Shown here in pieces: positions 38,652-47,645 of a stretch of 64,000 nt of DNA. Every line of letters starts with the position of its first letter. Positions within the stretch are counted from its first letter, which is position 1. The position numbers and the translations under genes are program-made. The stretch is from Ignatzschineria larvae DSM 13226 (lineage in GTDB: Bacteria > Pseudomonadota > Gammaproteobacteria > Cardiobacteriales > Wohlfahrtiimonadaceae), in assembly GCF_038500265.1 (NCBI RefSeq), contig NZ_CP150637.1, forward strand, positions 583,501-647,500, given 5' to 3'. The notes below the pieces were generated by a model. The model worked only from the letters and a program-made list of their open reading frames with translations. It was not told where the DNA came from and did not search any database.

Positions 38652-38728
38652 TGGCGCGCCCAAGAGGAATTGAACCTCTGACCTTTGGCTTCGGAGACCA
38701 ACACTCTATCCAACTGAGCTATGGGCGC
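38652..38728 (-). tRNA. tRNA-Arg (anticodon CCG)
   Basis: A 77-nt cloverleaf on the minus strand with 7-bp acceptor stem GCGCCCA/TGGGCGC, D-arm AGCTCAGTTGGATAGAGT, anticodon loop CTCCGAA (CCG, reads CGG) and T-loop GGTTCAATTCC. Discriminator G and encoded CCA are present. Confidence 0.96.
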
Positions 38729-38742
38729 TTAAGAAGTTTGTC

Positions 38743-38748
38743 ATTATA
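38743..38748 (-). promoter_or_regulatory. -10 of tRNA-Arg promoter
   Basis: TATAAT on the minus strand, about 15 nt before the mature tRNA 5' end, with TTTGCG 16 bp further upstream as a possible -35. Confidence 0.55.
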
Positions 38749-38806
38749 CCATCAATATTTTTTCCGCAAAGCAAAATTTTAGCAAATCTGAGCTATTGCC
38801 GAACTT

Positions 38807-39673
38807 CTACTCGATATTTTGAATCTGCTCACGAATCTGCTCGATTAAGACTTTGAGATCGACACCAATTTGCGTGAGTGCCACATCTTGGGATTTAGAG
38901 CCTAGGGTATTCGCTTCTCGATTGAGCTCTTGCGTTAAGAAGTCAAGGCGACGACCAATAGGCTCTTTCCGTTTGAAAACACTCTTCATCTCGGCAATAT
39001 GGGCTGTTAGACGATCAATCTCCTCATCAATATCGAGTTTTTGAATGATATAGACGAGTTCTTGCTCAAGGCGTTGAGGGTCATGCTCAATATTGAGATT
39101 TTCAAGGCGGGTACGAAGACGTTGCTCGATCTTCTCAACCGCAACGGGGCGTTGTGCTTTTGCTTTCTCCACCAAGGCTTCCATTTGCGCAAGGCGCTCT
39201 TCAATCATCTGCTGCAGGCGCGCGCCTTCCCGTTCACGATGAGCAATAAATGCAACTAAAGCCTGATCAAATGCGAAGAAGAGCGGTGTTTTAATCGATT
39301 CTGCATCAACGCTAGAGGCTTTCATCACGCCGGGAAGTTGCATGAGCTGTAATGCGGTCAGTTTGCTATCAGCACCGAGGAGCGCATTCGCTTCTGCATG
39401 AATTGCTAATAGAGATTGCGCAATTGCCGGATTGAAGTGGAGGTTGCTATGTTCAGCATCATCAAAGTCGATTCGAATTCCTACTTCTACTTTACCGCGT
39501 GAAATGGCGTTTTGTAATTTTTCCCGCAATTCTGGCTCTAATGCACGCAGAAGATCCGGCATTTTGAAGGTTGGATCAAGGTAGCGATGATTGACGCTAC
39601 GAATTTCAAGACTTAATTGCCCGATCTCAGTGGGCGCAGTTTCACGGGCAAATCCCGTCATAGAACGTAACAT
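38807..39673 (-). CDS. yicC: YicC-family endoribonuclease
   Basis: A 288-aa protein of the YicC/YloC family. It starts MLRSMTGFARE, then SLEIRSVNHRYLD (about 21-33), and has the conserved C-terminal RRLDFLTQELNREANTLGSK (about 243-262). E. coli YicC is a hexameric endoribonuclease linked to small-RNA decay. Acidic residues near the C-terminus are expected to bind metal. A -10 (extended TATAAT) lies about 60 nt upstream inside a hairpin. It is preceded on the same strand by an M42 peptidase gene. Confidence 0.92.
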   Translation of the reverse strand: MLRSMTGFARETAPTEIGQLSLEIRSVNHRYLDPTFKMPDLLRALEPELREKLQNAISRGKVEVGIRIDFDDAEHSNLHFNPAIAQSLLAIHAEANALLGADSKLTALQLMQLPGVMKASSVDAESIKTPLFFAFDQALVAFIAHREREGARLQQMIEERLAQMEALVEKAKAQRPVAVEKIEQRLRTRLENLNIEHDPQRLEQELVYIIQKLDIDEEIDRLTAHIAEMKSVFKRKEPIGRRLDFLTQELNREANTLGSKSQDVALTQIGVDLKVLIEQIREQIQNIE

Positions 39674-39727
39674 AGTATCCTTTATGAATATTTTATAATG
39701 TGAAACGATTACGCATAATATTAAATC

Positions 39728-39765
39728 GCCCGATATTATAGCATCTCTCTAAAGGCTTATCGGGC
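39728..39765 (-). terminator. hairpin after the M42 peptidase gene
   Basis: GCCCGAT (39728-39734) pairs with ATCGGGC (39759-39765), starting 9 nt after the M42 stop. The U-tract is poor (GATTTAATATT). Confidence 0.45.
39735..39743 (-). promoter_or_regulatory. extended -10 for yicC
   Basis: TGCTATAAT on the minus strand matches TG-N-TATAAT perfectly. It sits in the loop of the hairpin at 39728-39765, about 60 nt before the yicC start codon. Confidence 0.55.
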
Positions 39766-39773
39766 AAAATAGC

Positions 39774-40835
39774 TCAAATCATCGGCGCATAACAGTAACG
39801 GTAAAGCAGTTGATAGGTCGCTTCTAGTGATTTTTGGTGTGTGCGTTCAAGGGCATGAGATGACTCAATGCCGGGGCCAATTAAGGCATGGCGTAGATCT
39901 AATCCTGCACGCATTGCGGCAGAGGCATCTGAACCATAAAAGGGATAAATATCCACTTGATAAGGGATTTCTGCTTCATCTGCTAATTGGATAAGTTGAT
40001 TCGTCAATTGATAATGGTAAGGACCGGAAGAATCTTTTGCACAGATTGAGACCGAATACTCATCAGTTGTCTGTCCATCGCCTATCGCGCCCATATCAAC
40101 AGCTAAATATTCAACCACCTCACTCGGCACTGAAGAATTGCCACCAAAGCCAATCTCTTCATTATTCGAAAAGTAGAAGTAGAGAGAGTAGGGCAATCGT
40201 GGCGCATCTTGTAGTTGTTTAATCAGTGCTAAAAGCAGGGCAACACTTGCTTTATCATCTAAATGCCGTGATTTAATAAAACCATTAGGCGTATAGTGAA
40301 ACCGAGGATCAAAAGAGACAAAATCCCCGGGACCGATTCCTAACGCTTGAGTTTCAGCTTTTGTGTGACTTTCAACATCAAGGCGCACTTCAATATGTTG
40401 ATCATCTCGAGGAATTTCACCTGATTTAGAATAGACATGCACCGAAGTTTCATGGAGTAAAATAGTGCCGGTAAATGTGTCACCTTTACGGGTATGAATA
40501 GTGCAATATTCTCCTTCCACTGAATTCCAATTAAAGCCACCAATTTTAGTGAGTTGTAATCGCCCATCTGCCTTAATCGATTTGACCATCGCTCCCAATG
40601 TATCGACGTGTGCAGTTAAGAGGCGCGCCTGTGTTCGATTTTCACCGGGAATATGAGCAATAATCGCCCCTTTATTCGTTTTCCGGATCTCAACTTTGAG
40701 TTCAGAGAGACGCTCGGTAATAGCCTTTAAAATCGATTCAGTAAAGCCCGAAGGTGAAGGAATCTTTACCATCGTTTCAAGTAAGGCTAAAACTTCAGCT
40801 GAAGGGAATTGTAGGGTTGTAGCTCTATTCACCAT
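39774..40835 (-). CDS. M42-family metallopeptidase
   Basis: A 353-aa cytoplasmic di-metal aminopeptidase of family M42 (FrvX/glutamyl aminopeptidase type). Metal ligands and catalytic residues are in TAHVDTLGAM (about 74-83), RHLDDKASVA (about 191-200), NNEEIGFGG (about 226-234) and VDMGAIGDG (about 247-255), and the final His in ESSHALERTH (about 326-335). It releases N-terminal residues from peptides; exact specificity is unknown. AAGGA lies 11 nt upstream. It is probably transcribed separately from gshB. Confidence 0.88.
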   Translation of the reverse strand: MVNRATTLQFPSAEVLALLETMVKIPSPSGFTESILKAITERLSELKVEIRKTNKGAIIAHIPGENRTQARLLTAHVDTLGAMVKSIKADGRLQLTKIGGFNWNSVEGEYCTIHTRKGDTFTGTILLHETSVHVYSKSGEIPRDDQHIEVRLDVESHTKAETQALGIGPGDFVSFDPRFHYTPNGFIKSRHLDDKASVALLLALIKQLQDAPRLPYSLYFYFSNNEEIGFGGNSSVPSEVVEYLAVDMGAIGDGQTTDEYSVSICAKDSSGPYHYQLTNQLIQLADEAEIPYQVDIYPFYGSDASAAMRAGLDLRHALIGPGIESSHALERTHQKSLEATYQLLYRYCYAPMI

Positions 40836-40908
40836 TATTGTAGCGATCCTTGATATGTGCTTGATCTATAAATATATCATTATTAAGCATTGTGATTAAG
40901 CGCGGTTA

Positions 40909-41907
40909 TTAAGCGTGACGACTCTGCCAAACATTGATCAATGCTTCAATCAGATCTTTCCCTAAGAAAGTCCCTTTCTCAGCATCAATTTGACGAATAC
41001 CCGTAGGGCTTGTCACATTGATTTCGGTAAGATAATTACCAATCACATCAAGTCCGACAAAGTAGAGTCCCCGTTTAACGAGTTCAGGGCCCAACGTTTG
41101 GCAAATTTTAAGATCATGTTCAGAGAGCGCTTGGACAACACCGGTTGCACCTGCCGCAAGATTGCCGCGAGTCTCATTTTTCGCCGGTACACGCGCTAGG
41201 AGATAAGGTGCAGGGATGCCATTAATCAGAATAATACGTTTATCACCTTTCGTAATCTCAGGAATATAACGTTGTACCATCACCGATGTCTGCCCATGTT
41301 CTGTCATGGTTTCAAGAATGACATTGAGGTTTGGATCATCTGCTTTCACTCGGAAAATTGAGCTACCCCCCATGCCATCTAGTGGTTTAACAATGGTATC
41401 TTGATATTCCGCAATAAAGGCTTTGATATGATGACTTTGACTGCTGACTAATGTTGTCGGGCAGAGTTCAGGGAACCATGTAGTAAACATCTTTTCATTG
41501 CAATCTCGAAGTGAGCGGGGATTGTTACATACTAATGAGCCTTGCTTTTCTATGAGTTCAAGTAGGTAAGTGGTATGGATATAGTGCATGTTGAAAGGTG
41601 GATCTTTACGTTGTAGCACAATATCATTCGGACCAAAGGTGAAGTTCTCCGGCGCTTCCACATCATACCAATCCTGCTCAGATGCGAGTTTGTTCTCGCC
41701 GGCAAGTTTTAGATGAACTCGCTTCGCTGTTGTGTGAACCGTACCTTCTTTGAGGTAGATTTGTGGTTGTTCGGTGTAATAGATCGGTAAGCCTAAGCTG
41801 TGTGCGCCCATCATCATGCCAATAGTGGTATCTTTTTTAGCAGGTAATGTATGGATTGGATCGGTAATAAAAATAATGCGTAGGTTCGATATATTCTTGG
41901 TTGTCAT
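40909..41907 (-). CDS. gshB: glutathione synthetase
   Basis: ATP-grasp enzyme joining gamma-glutamylcysteine and glycine to give glutathione, 332 aa. LRIIFITDPIHTLPAKKDTT at the N-terminus, VLQRKDPPFNMHYIHTTYLLE, VKPLDGMGGSSIFRV (glycine-rich ATP-binding loop) and the C-terminal NVTSPTGIRQID are all diagnostic. The start at 41907 is fixed by AAAGGAATCACT. A frame extending 33 codons upstream into rsmE lacks any homology. gshA is not in the window. Downstream order rsmE-gshB is common in gammaproteobacteria. Confidence 0.94.
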   Translation of the reverse strand: MTTKNISNLRIIFITDPIHTLPAKKDTTIGMMMGAHSLGLPIYYTEQPQIYLKEGTVHTTAKRVHLKLAGENKLASEQDWYDVEAPENFTFGPNDIVLQRKDPPFNMHYIHTTYLLELIEKQGSLVCNNPRSLRDCNEKMFTTWFPELCPTTLVSSQSHHIKAFIAEYQDTIVKPLDGMGGSSIFRVKADDPNLNVILETMTEHGQTSVMVQRYIPEITKGDKRIILINGIPAPYLLARVPAKNETRGNLAAGATGVVQALSEHDLKICQTLGPELVKRGLYFVGLDVIGNYLTEINVTSPTGIRQIDAEKGTFLGKDLIEALINVWQSRHA

Positions 41908-41972
41908 AGTGATTCCTTTAGTTTTAGCATGGATATTAGCAGTAAGTTGATAATCGAAGTCTTGCAATTGGC

Positions 41973-42779
41973 TTAAAAAGGGGAACGCAAGCGATCCACT
42001 GACCAATCGCCAATGGAGCTATGAATCGAGGCGATAACCGCTAATGCCGCTGTTTCTGTGCGTAAAATTCGTTCCCCTAAAGTGACATTTTTTGCTCCAT
42101 GCCGATCAAGTAGCTCAATTTCACGTTCACTTAACCCGCCTTCTGGGCCAATAATAATGGTCAGTGTTCGATCGGATTTTTCATGATCTTCCGAGAAAAA
42201 TTCTGGATCCTCTGCCACTACATCATGTAGAAATTGCCCCAGTGAAGAGAGGGCTGTGGGTGCTAACGTCAGGACTAAATTATGTTCACTCGGATGGATA
42301 TTCGCAAGCCAGCCATCTAATGATACAGGCGGATTAAGTTTAGGCGGGATATTTAATCCACATTGTTCGCAAGCAGCAGTAATGATATGTCGCCATCGCT
42401 CTATACGCTTATCTACTTGATCAGCCTTCAAGTGAATCACACTTCGTTCTGTAGTGAGTGGTGTGATTTCACTTACGCCCAGTTCGGTGCTTTTTTGTAG
42501 GATAAAGTCCATCTTCTCGCCTTTAGCAAGCGATTGAAGCAGGTGGATTTTTACTGAACTTGAACGGTTTACCGGATTATATTTTTTAATTTTGACGGTG
42601 AGGTAACGTTTGGCGATTTCGGTAATAGTGCCGTGATATTCTCCACCTTTGCCATTAAAGAGCACAATCGGATCACCCTCGCGACTACGAAGAACGCGAG
42701 CAATATAGTTGTAATCATCATCTTTGAGGCTCAATTCTTCACCTATCGCAAGCGGGAGATTTAAAAAACGACGTATCAT
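41973..42779 (-). CDS. rsmE: 16S rRNA m3U1498 methyltransferase RsmE
   Basis: A 268-aa SPOUT methyltransferase that methylates N3 of U1498 in 16S rRNA. The N-terminal PUA-like domain starts MIRRFLNLPL. The SPOUT core has QSLAKGEKMDFILQKSTELG (about 93-112), and the knotted SAM-binding region IIGPEGGLSEREIELL (about 205-220) is followed by LGERILRTETAALAVI. It lies 65 nt upstream of gshB on the same strand. Confidence 0.94.
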   Translation of the reverse strand: MIRRFLNLPLAIGEELSLKDDDYNYIARVLRSREGDPIVLFNGKGGEYHGTITEIAKRYLTVKIKKYNPVNRSSSVKIHLLQSLAKGEKMDFILQKSTELGVSEITPLTTERSVIHLKADQVDKRIERWRHIITAACEQCGLNIPPKLNPPVSLDGWLANIHPSEHNLVLTLAPTALSSLGQFLHDVVAEDPEFFSEDHEKSDRTLTIIIGPEGGLSEREIELLDRHGAKNVTLGERILRTETAALAVIASIHSSIGDWSVDRLRSPF

Positions 42780-42842
42780 AGATCATCAATCCTTTATGAA
42801 TATTACTAGATAAATTTTGCTCAATAAATATTGATAGAGTAA

Positions 42843-42876
42843 AGGCGTTTAATCTATTCGACTAAACGCCTTTTTT
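42843..42876. terminator. terminator between mlaA and rsmE
   Basis: AGGCGTTTA (42843-42851) pairs with TAAACGCCT (42863-42871). The plus-strand side has a six-T run. On the minus strand, where mlaA transcription arrives, the tail is only TTTACTC. Confidence 0.6.
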
Positions 42877-42899
42877 AGCCAAATATATTTTATGAGTGA

Positions 42900-43691
42900 C
42901 TACTGATTGCGTTGGCGAGCAAGATCGGCAATCGATAAGCTATCATCTTCCTCATCATAATCACCGTCATCAAAGAGCGCTTCACGCTCATGCGCAGACT
43001 TAATATATTTTACGCCACGATCTTTAAGTTGCTGATTACGATATTGCAAATATGCTTCACGTTGGAAAACATATGGATCAAGTGCTGCTGATTGAGTGAC
43101 AGAACCAACATCGAGGAGCTCACTACGCAGGTTGACAACACCCATCACAAGAACCCCAAGATCGACCCACTCATTAAAGGCGTAGGTATAAGGTGTTGCA
43201 AAAGCATCAGAAATTACACCGACGGTATCACGTGAAGTAGATGGTCCCATAAAGGGCACTACGAGATAGTTACTATTCGCCCAACCCATTTTTGCATAAG
43301 TCGTCCCCATATCATTCACACGCTTAGGTGGAAGGTTAAATAATTCTGTAACATCTACTAATCCTAGTAAACCAAAAGTGGAATTAAAGACGAAGCGGTG
43401 TAAGCTTTCAGCAGCCGCAGTCAATTCACCTTGTGTTAAATTCACGACGGTATTGCGAGTATCGCCAAGATTGCTAAGAGCATTCCCCACCCCTTTTCGC
43501 ACAGGTTTAGGAATGACTTTGACATATCCTTCAGCAACAGGTTTTGTGATAGCTTTATCAAAAGCAGTATTAAAGCGATAAGTGGGGCGATTAAATCCTT
43601 CATAAGGATCGTAAGGGTTAGGAGGATTCCCCGCACAGGCACCAAGGAGGGATGCTGTGAAAAAGAGCGCTAAGTATTTTAAATATTTCAT
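42900..43691 (-). CDS. mlaA: outer-membrane lipid asymmetry lipoprotein MlaA (VacJ)
   Basis: A 263-aa lipoprotein: lipobox LLGAC with the acylated Cys19. The MlaA core follows: DPYEGFNRPTYRFNTAFDKA (about 28-47), GDTRNTVVNLTQG (about 75-87) and SNYLVVPFMGPSTSRDTVG (about 139-157). MlaA removes mislocalised phospholipid from the outer leaflet of the outer membrane and hands it to the Mla ABC system. The other mla genes are not here. The C-terminal 40 residues are acidic (DDGDYDEEDDS), a frequent variable tail. The Shine-Dalgarno is poor. Confidence 0.92.
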   Translation of the reverse strand: MKYLKYLALFFTASLLGACAGNPPNPYDPYEGFNRPTYRFNTAFDKAITKPVAEGYVKVIPKPVRKGVGNALSNLGDTRNTVVNLTQGELTAAAESLHRFVFNSTFGLLGLVDVTELFNLPPKRVNDMGTTYAKMGWANSNYLVVPFMGPSTSRDTVGVISDAFATPYTYAFNEWVDLGVLVMGVVNLRSELLDVGSVTQSAALDPYVFQREAYLQYRNQQLKDRGVKYIKSAHEREALFDDGDYDEEDDSLSIADLARQRNQ

Positions 43692-43868
43692 AAAGTGACT
43701 ATTCTCAGTTGTAATAATAGATAGATTAATTAGGCAACTTCAATCTACTATTGTTGCATAAAAAGGCTTACTTTTGGTAGTGGATTCATTTCGATGGGTC
43801 ACTATCTTCTATTTGTGGATGTTGATAATAATCATATCAATAGGTTGTATTGAAGCGATACCATTTTC

Positions 43869-44642
43869 TTAAGATTTAAGACCAATTCCTTTATTCAATA
43901 GGTAATAAGCCACACTAAAGAGGATTGCAAAGAAGCCCAATAGTAAAATAATTGCTGTCCAAATATTGATATCTGAAACCCCTAAAATACTATAACGGAA
44001 AGCACTCACCATATAGAGTACCGGGTTGAAGTAAGAGAGATTTTGCCAAAATGATGGCAGTAGTGATACTGAATAGAAGACCCCACCAAGATAGGTTAAT
44101 GGCGTTAAAATAAAGGTCGGGATAATCGAAATATCATCAAAACTTCGTGCGAAAATAGCATTGATAAGGCCTGCTAGTGAGAAGACTAGAGAGGTTAAGA
44201 GGAATATTAAGATCATCAATAGAATATTGTCAATCGGCATATCAATAAAGAAGAGAGCGACAATCGTTACAATCCCCCCTACAGCAAGACCACGAGCAAC
44301 GCCTCCCATCACATAGCCGGCAATAATGACAATATTCGGGACGGGTGCAACAAGCATCTCTTCGATATGATGAGAGTATTTGGCACTAAAAAATGAGGAG
44401 ACGACATTGGAATAGCTATTACTGATGACGGTCATCATAATAAGGCCCGGGGCAATAAATTGTGCATAGGTCACGCCATCCATTGCGCCCACTCGATCCC
44501 CGATCACTTTTCCGAAGATTAAGAAGTAGAGAATAGTGGTAATAAGCGGGGGCAGTAATGTTTGTGGCCAGATACGAATAAATCGATAGATCTCTTTGGT
44601 TAAAATAGTGTAGAACGCGATCCAATAGGTGCGATTACTCAT
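43869..44642 (-). CDS. yadH: ABC-2 type transporter permease (YadH-like)
   Basis: A 257-aa inner-membrane protein with six hydrophobic segments of the ABC-2 family. TLLPPLITTILYFLIFGKVIG (about 28-48), QFIAPGLIMMTVISNSYSNV and the pre-TM motif KYSHHIEEMLVAPVPN (about 88-103) match E. coli YadH. It overlaps yadG by 8 nt and forms with it a half-characterised exporter of unknown substrate. Confidence 0.88.
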   Translation of the reverse strand: MSNRTYWIAFYTILTKEIYRFIRIWPQTLLPPLITTILYFLIFGKVIGDRVGAMDGVTYAQFIAPGLIMMTVISNSYSNVVSSFFSAKYSHHIEEMLVAPVPNIVIIAGYVMGGVARGLAVGGIVTIVALFFIDMPIDNILLMILIFLLTSLVFSLAGLINAIFARSFDDISIIPTFILTPLTYLGGVFYSVSLLPSFWQNLSYFNPVLYMVSAFRYSILGVSDINIWTAIILLLGFFAILFSVAYYLLNKGIGLKS

Positions 44643-45594
44643 GTTGGTCTCCTTCTAATGTGCTGTGATTACTGCTTTTTTGTGTGATACGCAAGAAAAG
44701 CTCTTCTAGGCGATTAGACTTATTACGCATCGTATCAATTTTGATATTTTTAGTATTGAGCCCCATAAAGAGATCGTTAATTGTATAAGGTTTGGTGATC
44801 TCAACCTCTAAAGTCATAGGATCAATTACTTTTAAACGAATCCCCTCAATTTCGGGGAGTTCCTTAATCTCTTCGCTCAAATCTAGGATAAAGGATTCTG
44901 ATTGTAACTCTCTAAGAAGTGAACTCATCGAGCTTCTTTGCACGATTTCACCGTGATTAATGATGGCAATGTTTTTACACATCTGCTCTGCTTCCTCAAG
45001 GTAATGCGTCGTGAGAATAATAGTCGTCCCTGATTGATTGACCTTTTGCATTAACTCCCATGTTTGTCGGCGAATTTCGATATCTACGCCGGCGGTGGGC
45101 TCATCAAGAATGAGTAGACGAGGCTTATGCACAAGCGCACGTGCAATCATTAAGCGCCGTTTCATTCCACCGGAGAGCTCTCTTGCCATGACTTTGGCTT
45201 TATCCGAGAGATCGAGTAGAGCTAATAATTCGGCTGTTCGCTTTTTCGCTTCTGATCGGGGGATCCCTAAGTATCCCGCTTGATTAATGACAATCTCTTC
45301 GACGGGCTCAAAAGGGTTGAAGTTAAATTCTTGCGGTACTAAGCCGATCATCGATTTGGCAAGATTTTTGTTTTTTTGCGCATCAACGCCAAAAATTTCC
45401 ACATTTCCGGAAGAGGATTCTACCAAATCTGTGATAATTCCGATAGTCGTGGATTTCCCGGCACCATTGGGACCGAGTAGGGCAAAGAAGTCACCTTCTT
45501 TCACTTCAAGATCAATCCCTTTAAGCGCGATTTTTCCATTTTTGTACTGTTTTTTTAGATTGGTAATTTTAAGTGCTAATGGCGTTGTACTCAT
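44635..45594 (-). CDS. yadG: ABC transporter ATPase (YadG-like)
   Basis: A 319-aa ATPase. Walker A is GPNGAGKST, the signature is LSGGMKRR, and Walker B is LLILDEPTAGVD, all intact. The C-terminal about 80 residues form the DrrA/YadG-type extension. The start at 45594 is given by GAGAGGAATAATA; an upstream in-frame Met adds 14 residues without a Shine-Dalgarno. It is coupled to yadH downstream. Substrate unknown. Confidence 0.88.
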   Translation of the reverse strand: MSTTPLALKITNLKKQYKNGKIALKGIDLEVKEGDFFALLGPNGAGKSTTIGIITDLVESSSGNVEIFGVDAQKNKNLAKSMIGLVPQEFNFNPFEPVEEIVINQAGYLGIPRSEAKKRTAELLALLDLSDKAKVMARELSGGMKRRLMIARALVHKPRLLILDEPTAGVDIEIRRQTWELMQKVNQSGTTIILTTHYLEEAEQMCKNIAIINHGEIVQRSSMSSLLRELQSESFILDLSEEIKELPEIEGIRLKVIDPMTLEVEITKPYTINDLFMGLNTKNIKIDTMRNKSNRLEELFLRITQKSSNHSTLEGDQHE

Positions 45595-45718
45595 TATTAT
45601 TCCTCTCGCTAAGTGATCATTGATCTTTGAGATCAATATTGAATCTCTATTATAAGATATTGAAGTAGATGATAGAAATGGCTAGTGCAATTTAAAATGG
45701 AAATCATTATTGCAAAAT

Positions 45719-45756
45719 AAAAACGCTTTTACAGCAGAGCTTTCGCCGTAAAAGCG
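45719..45756 (-). terminator. rluB terminator
   Basis: CGCTTTTAC (45724-45732) pairs with GTAAAAGCG (45748-45756). On the minus strand it is followed by TTTTTATTTTG. It lies 39 nt after the rluB stop. Confidence 0.8.
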
Positions 45757-45794
45757 CTTATGAGTTATTCTATCTTTTCTCTATTTTAAATAAC

Positions 45795-47393
45795 TTAATC
45801 GCGTGTGCGCTTTGGTGCTGAACGTTCGAAACGCTCCCCATTATTGTTTCCTCTGCGATCTTGGCTGCGATCATTATTACGGCGATCATTGTTACGATTA
45901 TCACGATCACCAAAGCTACGGCGCTCACCATCTCTATTAAAGCTTCTGCCTTCAGAGCGATTGCGATCGTTACTACGATTATCACGATCACCGAAACTAC
46001 GGCGTTCGCCATCTCTATTGAAGCTTCTGCCTTCAGGGCGATTGCGATCATTACTGCGGTCATTGCTACGATTATCGCGATCACCAAAGCTACGGCGTTC
46101 ACCATCTCTATTGAAGCTTCTGCCTTCAGAACGATTACGGTCGTTGTTACGATCGTTACTACGATTATCGCTGTCACCGAAACTACGGCGTTCACCATCT
46201 CTATTGAAGCTTCTGCCTTCAGAGCGATTGCGGTCGTTGCTGCGGCGATCATTGTTACGATTATCGCGATCACCGAAACTGCGACGTTCACCATCTCTAT
46301 TGAAGCTTCTACCTTCAGGGCGATTGCGATCATTACTGCGGTCATTGCTACGATTATCGCGATCACCAAAGCTACGGCGTTCACCATCTCTATTGAAGCT
46401 TCTGCCTTCAGATCGGTTGCGATCGTTGCTGCGGTCGTTGCTACGGCGATCATTGTTACGATTATCGCGATCACCAAAGCTACGGCGTTCACCATCTCTA
46501 TTGAAGCTTCTGCCTTCAGATCGGTTGCGATCGTTGCTGCGACGATCACTGCTACGATGGTCACGACTCAATTCTGCACGGCGTTCTCTTTGGCTACCGC
46601 TCACTCGGCGAGCTTTAGAGCGTTGACGTTCGGTTTTCTCATCGAGGACGACACGTTGATGCTCAAGACCGACAGATTCCACTAATTCTTTGAGTGTTTC
46701 AGGATCGATATCGATAAATTGACCTTCTCTAAGGCCTTTTGGAAGCTCCACATTGCCATAACGAATACGGATGAGGCGTGATACCATCAAGCCTTGTGAT
46801 TCCCAAAGACGGCGAACTTCGCGGTTTTTACCGCCTTTTACGGTAACATGGTACCAAAAGTTCGCACCTGTACCGCCAGACCAAAGGATCTCTTCAAATT
46901 TAGAAACACCATCTTCAAATTCGATACCATTACGCATATTATCAGCCATTTCATCGGTAAAATCGCCGATAACGCGAACTGCATATTCACGTTCAAGTTC
47001 ATGAGAAGGGTGCATAAGTCGATGGGCAAGCTCACCATCGTTCGTCACAAGTAGTAAACCTTGGGTATTAATATCCAAGCGACCGACAGTAATCCAACGT
47101 CCTTGACTAATACGTGGCAGGCTATCGAAGATCGTTGGGCGACCTTCAGGATCGTGACGTGAAGTGATTTCACCTTCAGGCTTATAATAGATTAAAACTC
47201 GGCGTTCTTGTTGCTCATTGCTGATCTCGACTTTGCGACCATCAAGCGTGATATTCTCTGTACCATCCACTTGGCAGCCAAGGATTGCGGTTTCGCCATC
47301 TACTTTGATGCGACCTTCGCTAATCCAGTTTTCAACTTCTCGGCGCGAACCTAATCCCAGGTTTGCTAAAACTTTTTGTAAACGTTCTTTCAT
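45795..47393 (-). CDS. rluB: 23S rRNA pseudouridine(2605) synthase RluB with repetitive tail
   Basis: A 532-aa protein. An S4 RNA-binding domain (about 1-60, MKERLQKVLANLGLGSRREVE) is followed by a pseudouridine synthase domain with the catalytic Asp107 in GRLDINTQGLLLVT. YKPEGEITSRHDPEGRP matches RluB. It isomerises U2605 of 23S rRNA. After about residue 270 comes a very basic, disordered tail. It is made of seven near-identical units containing EGRSFNRDGERRSFGDRDNR, joined by variable NDR/SNDR spacers. E. coli RluB (291 aa) has only a short tail. AAGGACATC precedes the ATG. Confidence 0.92.
   Translation of the reverse strand: MKERLQKVLANLGLGSRREVENWISEGRIKVDGETAILGCQVDGTENITLDGRKVEISNEQQERRVLIYYKPEGEITSRHDPEGRPTIFDSLPRISQGRWITVGRLDINTQGLLLVTNDGELAHRLMHPSHELEREYAVRVIGDFTDEMADNMRNGIEFEDGVSKFEEILWSGGTGANFWYHVTVKGGKNREVRRLWESQGLMVSRLIRIRYGNVELPKGLREGQFIDIDPETLKELVESVGLEHQRVVLDEKTERQRSKARRVSGSQRERRAELSRDHRSSDRRSNDRNRSEGRSFNRDGERRSFGDRDNRNNDRRSNDRSNDRNRSEGRSFNRDGERRSFGDRDNRSNDRSNDRNRPEGRSFNRDGERRSFGDRDNRNNDRRSNDRNRSEGRSFNRDGERRSFGDSDNRSNDRNNDRNRSEGRSFNRDGERRSFGDRDNRSNDRSNDRNRPEGRSFNRDGERRSFGDRDNRSNDRNRSEGRSFNRDGERRSFGDRDNRNNDRRNNDRSQDRRGNNNGERFERSAPKRTRD
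45885..46530. repeat. in-frame minisatellite in rluB (7 units of about 81-105 bp)
   Basis: Seven tandem units, each including the plus-strand segment CACCATCTCTATTGAAGCTT or a one-base variant, differ mainly in a variable spacer of 3-bp multiples. The repeat keeps the rluB frame open and incidentally opens long frames on other strands and phases. Confidence 0.93.
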
Positions 47394-47489
47394 GATGTCC
47401 TTAAAATAGGAATTTTAAATAGAGCTTATTATAGCCGATTCTCTAGATGAATAGTAGAATCGGCGATAGAAAAGCTTTGTTAGTAGAAG

Positions 47490-47516
47490 AGAGCGCCTTG
47501 ATAAAACGCTCTTTTC
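47490..47516. terminator. hairpin between plsY and rluB
   Basis: AGAGCG (47490-47495) pairs with CGCTCT (47507-47512), with a T-run on the plus side only. It may be a weak terminator for plsY transcripts. Confidence 0.3.
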
Positions 47517-47645
47517 ATAGAAATAATATCTTTCTCAATGATCTTTACTGAGTGAATTAAAAGAAAATTTTAAGAGAATTTGAAAGCAACTTTATCCATT
47601 GCGATTTCTTAAAAGTATCTTCGAGATCTTGAGCATAGGCTTTTC

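Noticed and set aside
41908-42006. 33-codon N-terminal extension of GshB overlapping rsmE
   Set aside because: ATG 41907 has AAAGGAA at correct spacing and begins the conserved domain. The extension is rsmE sequence in another frame.
45770-46626. Long ORFs in other frames of the rluB tail (about 264 and 273 aa)
   Set aside because: They follow the tandem repeat phase only and show no homology-like features. The rluB frame continues from a conserved S4/synthase domain.
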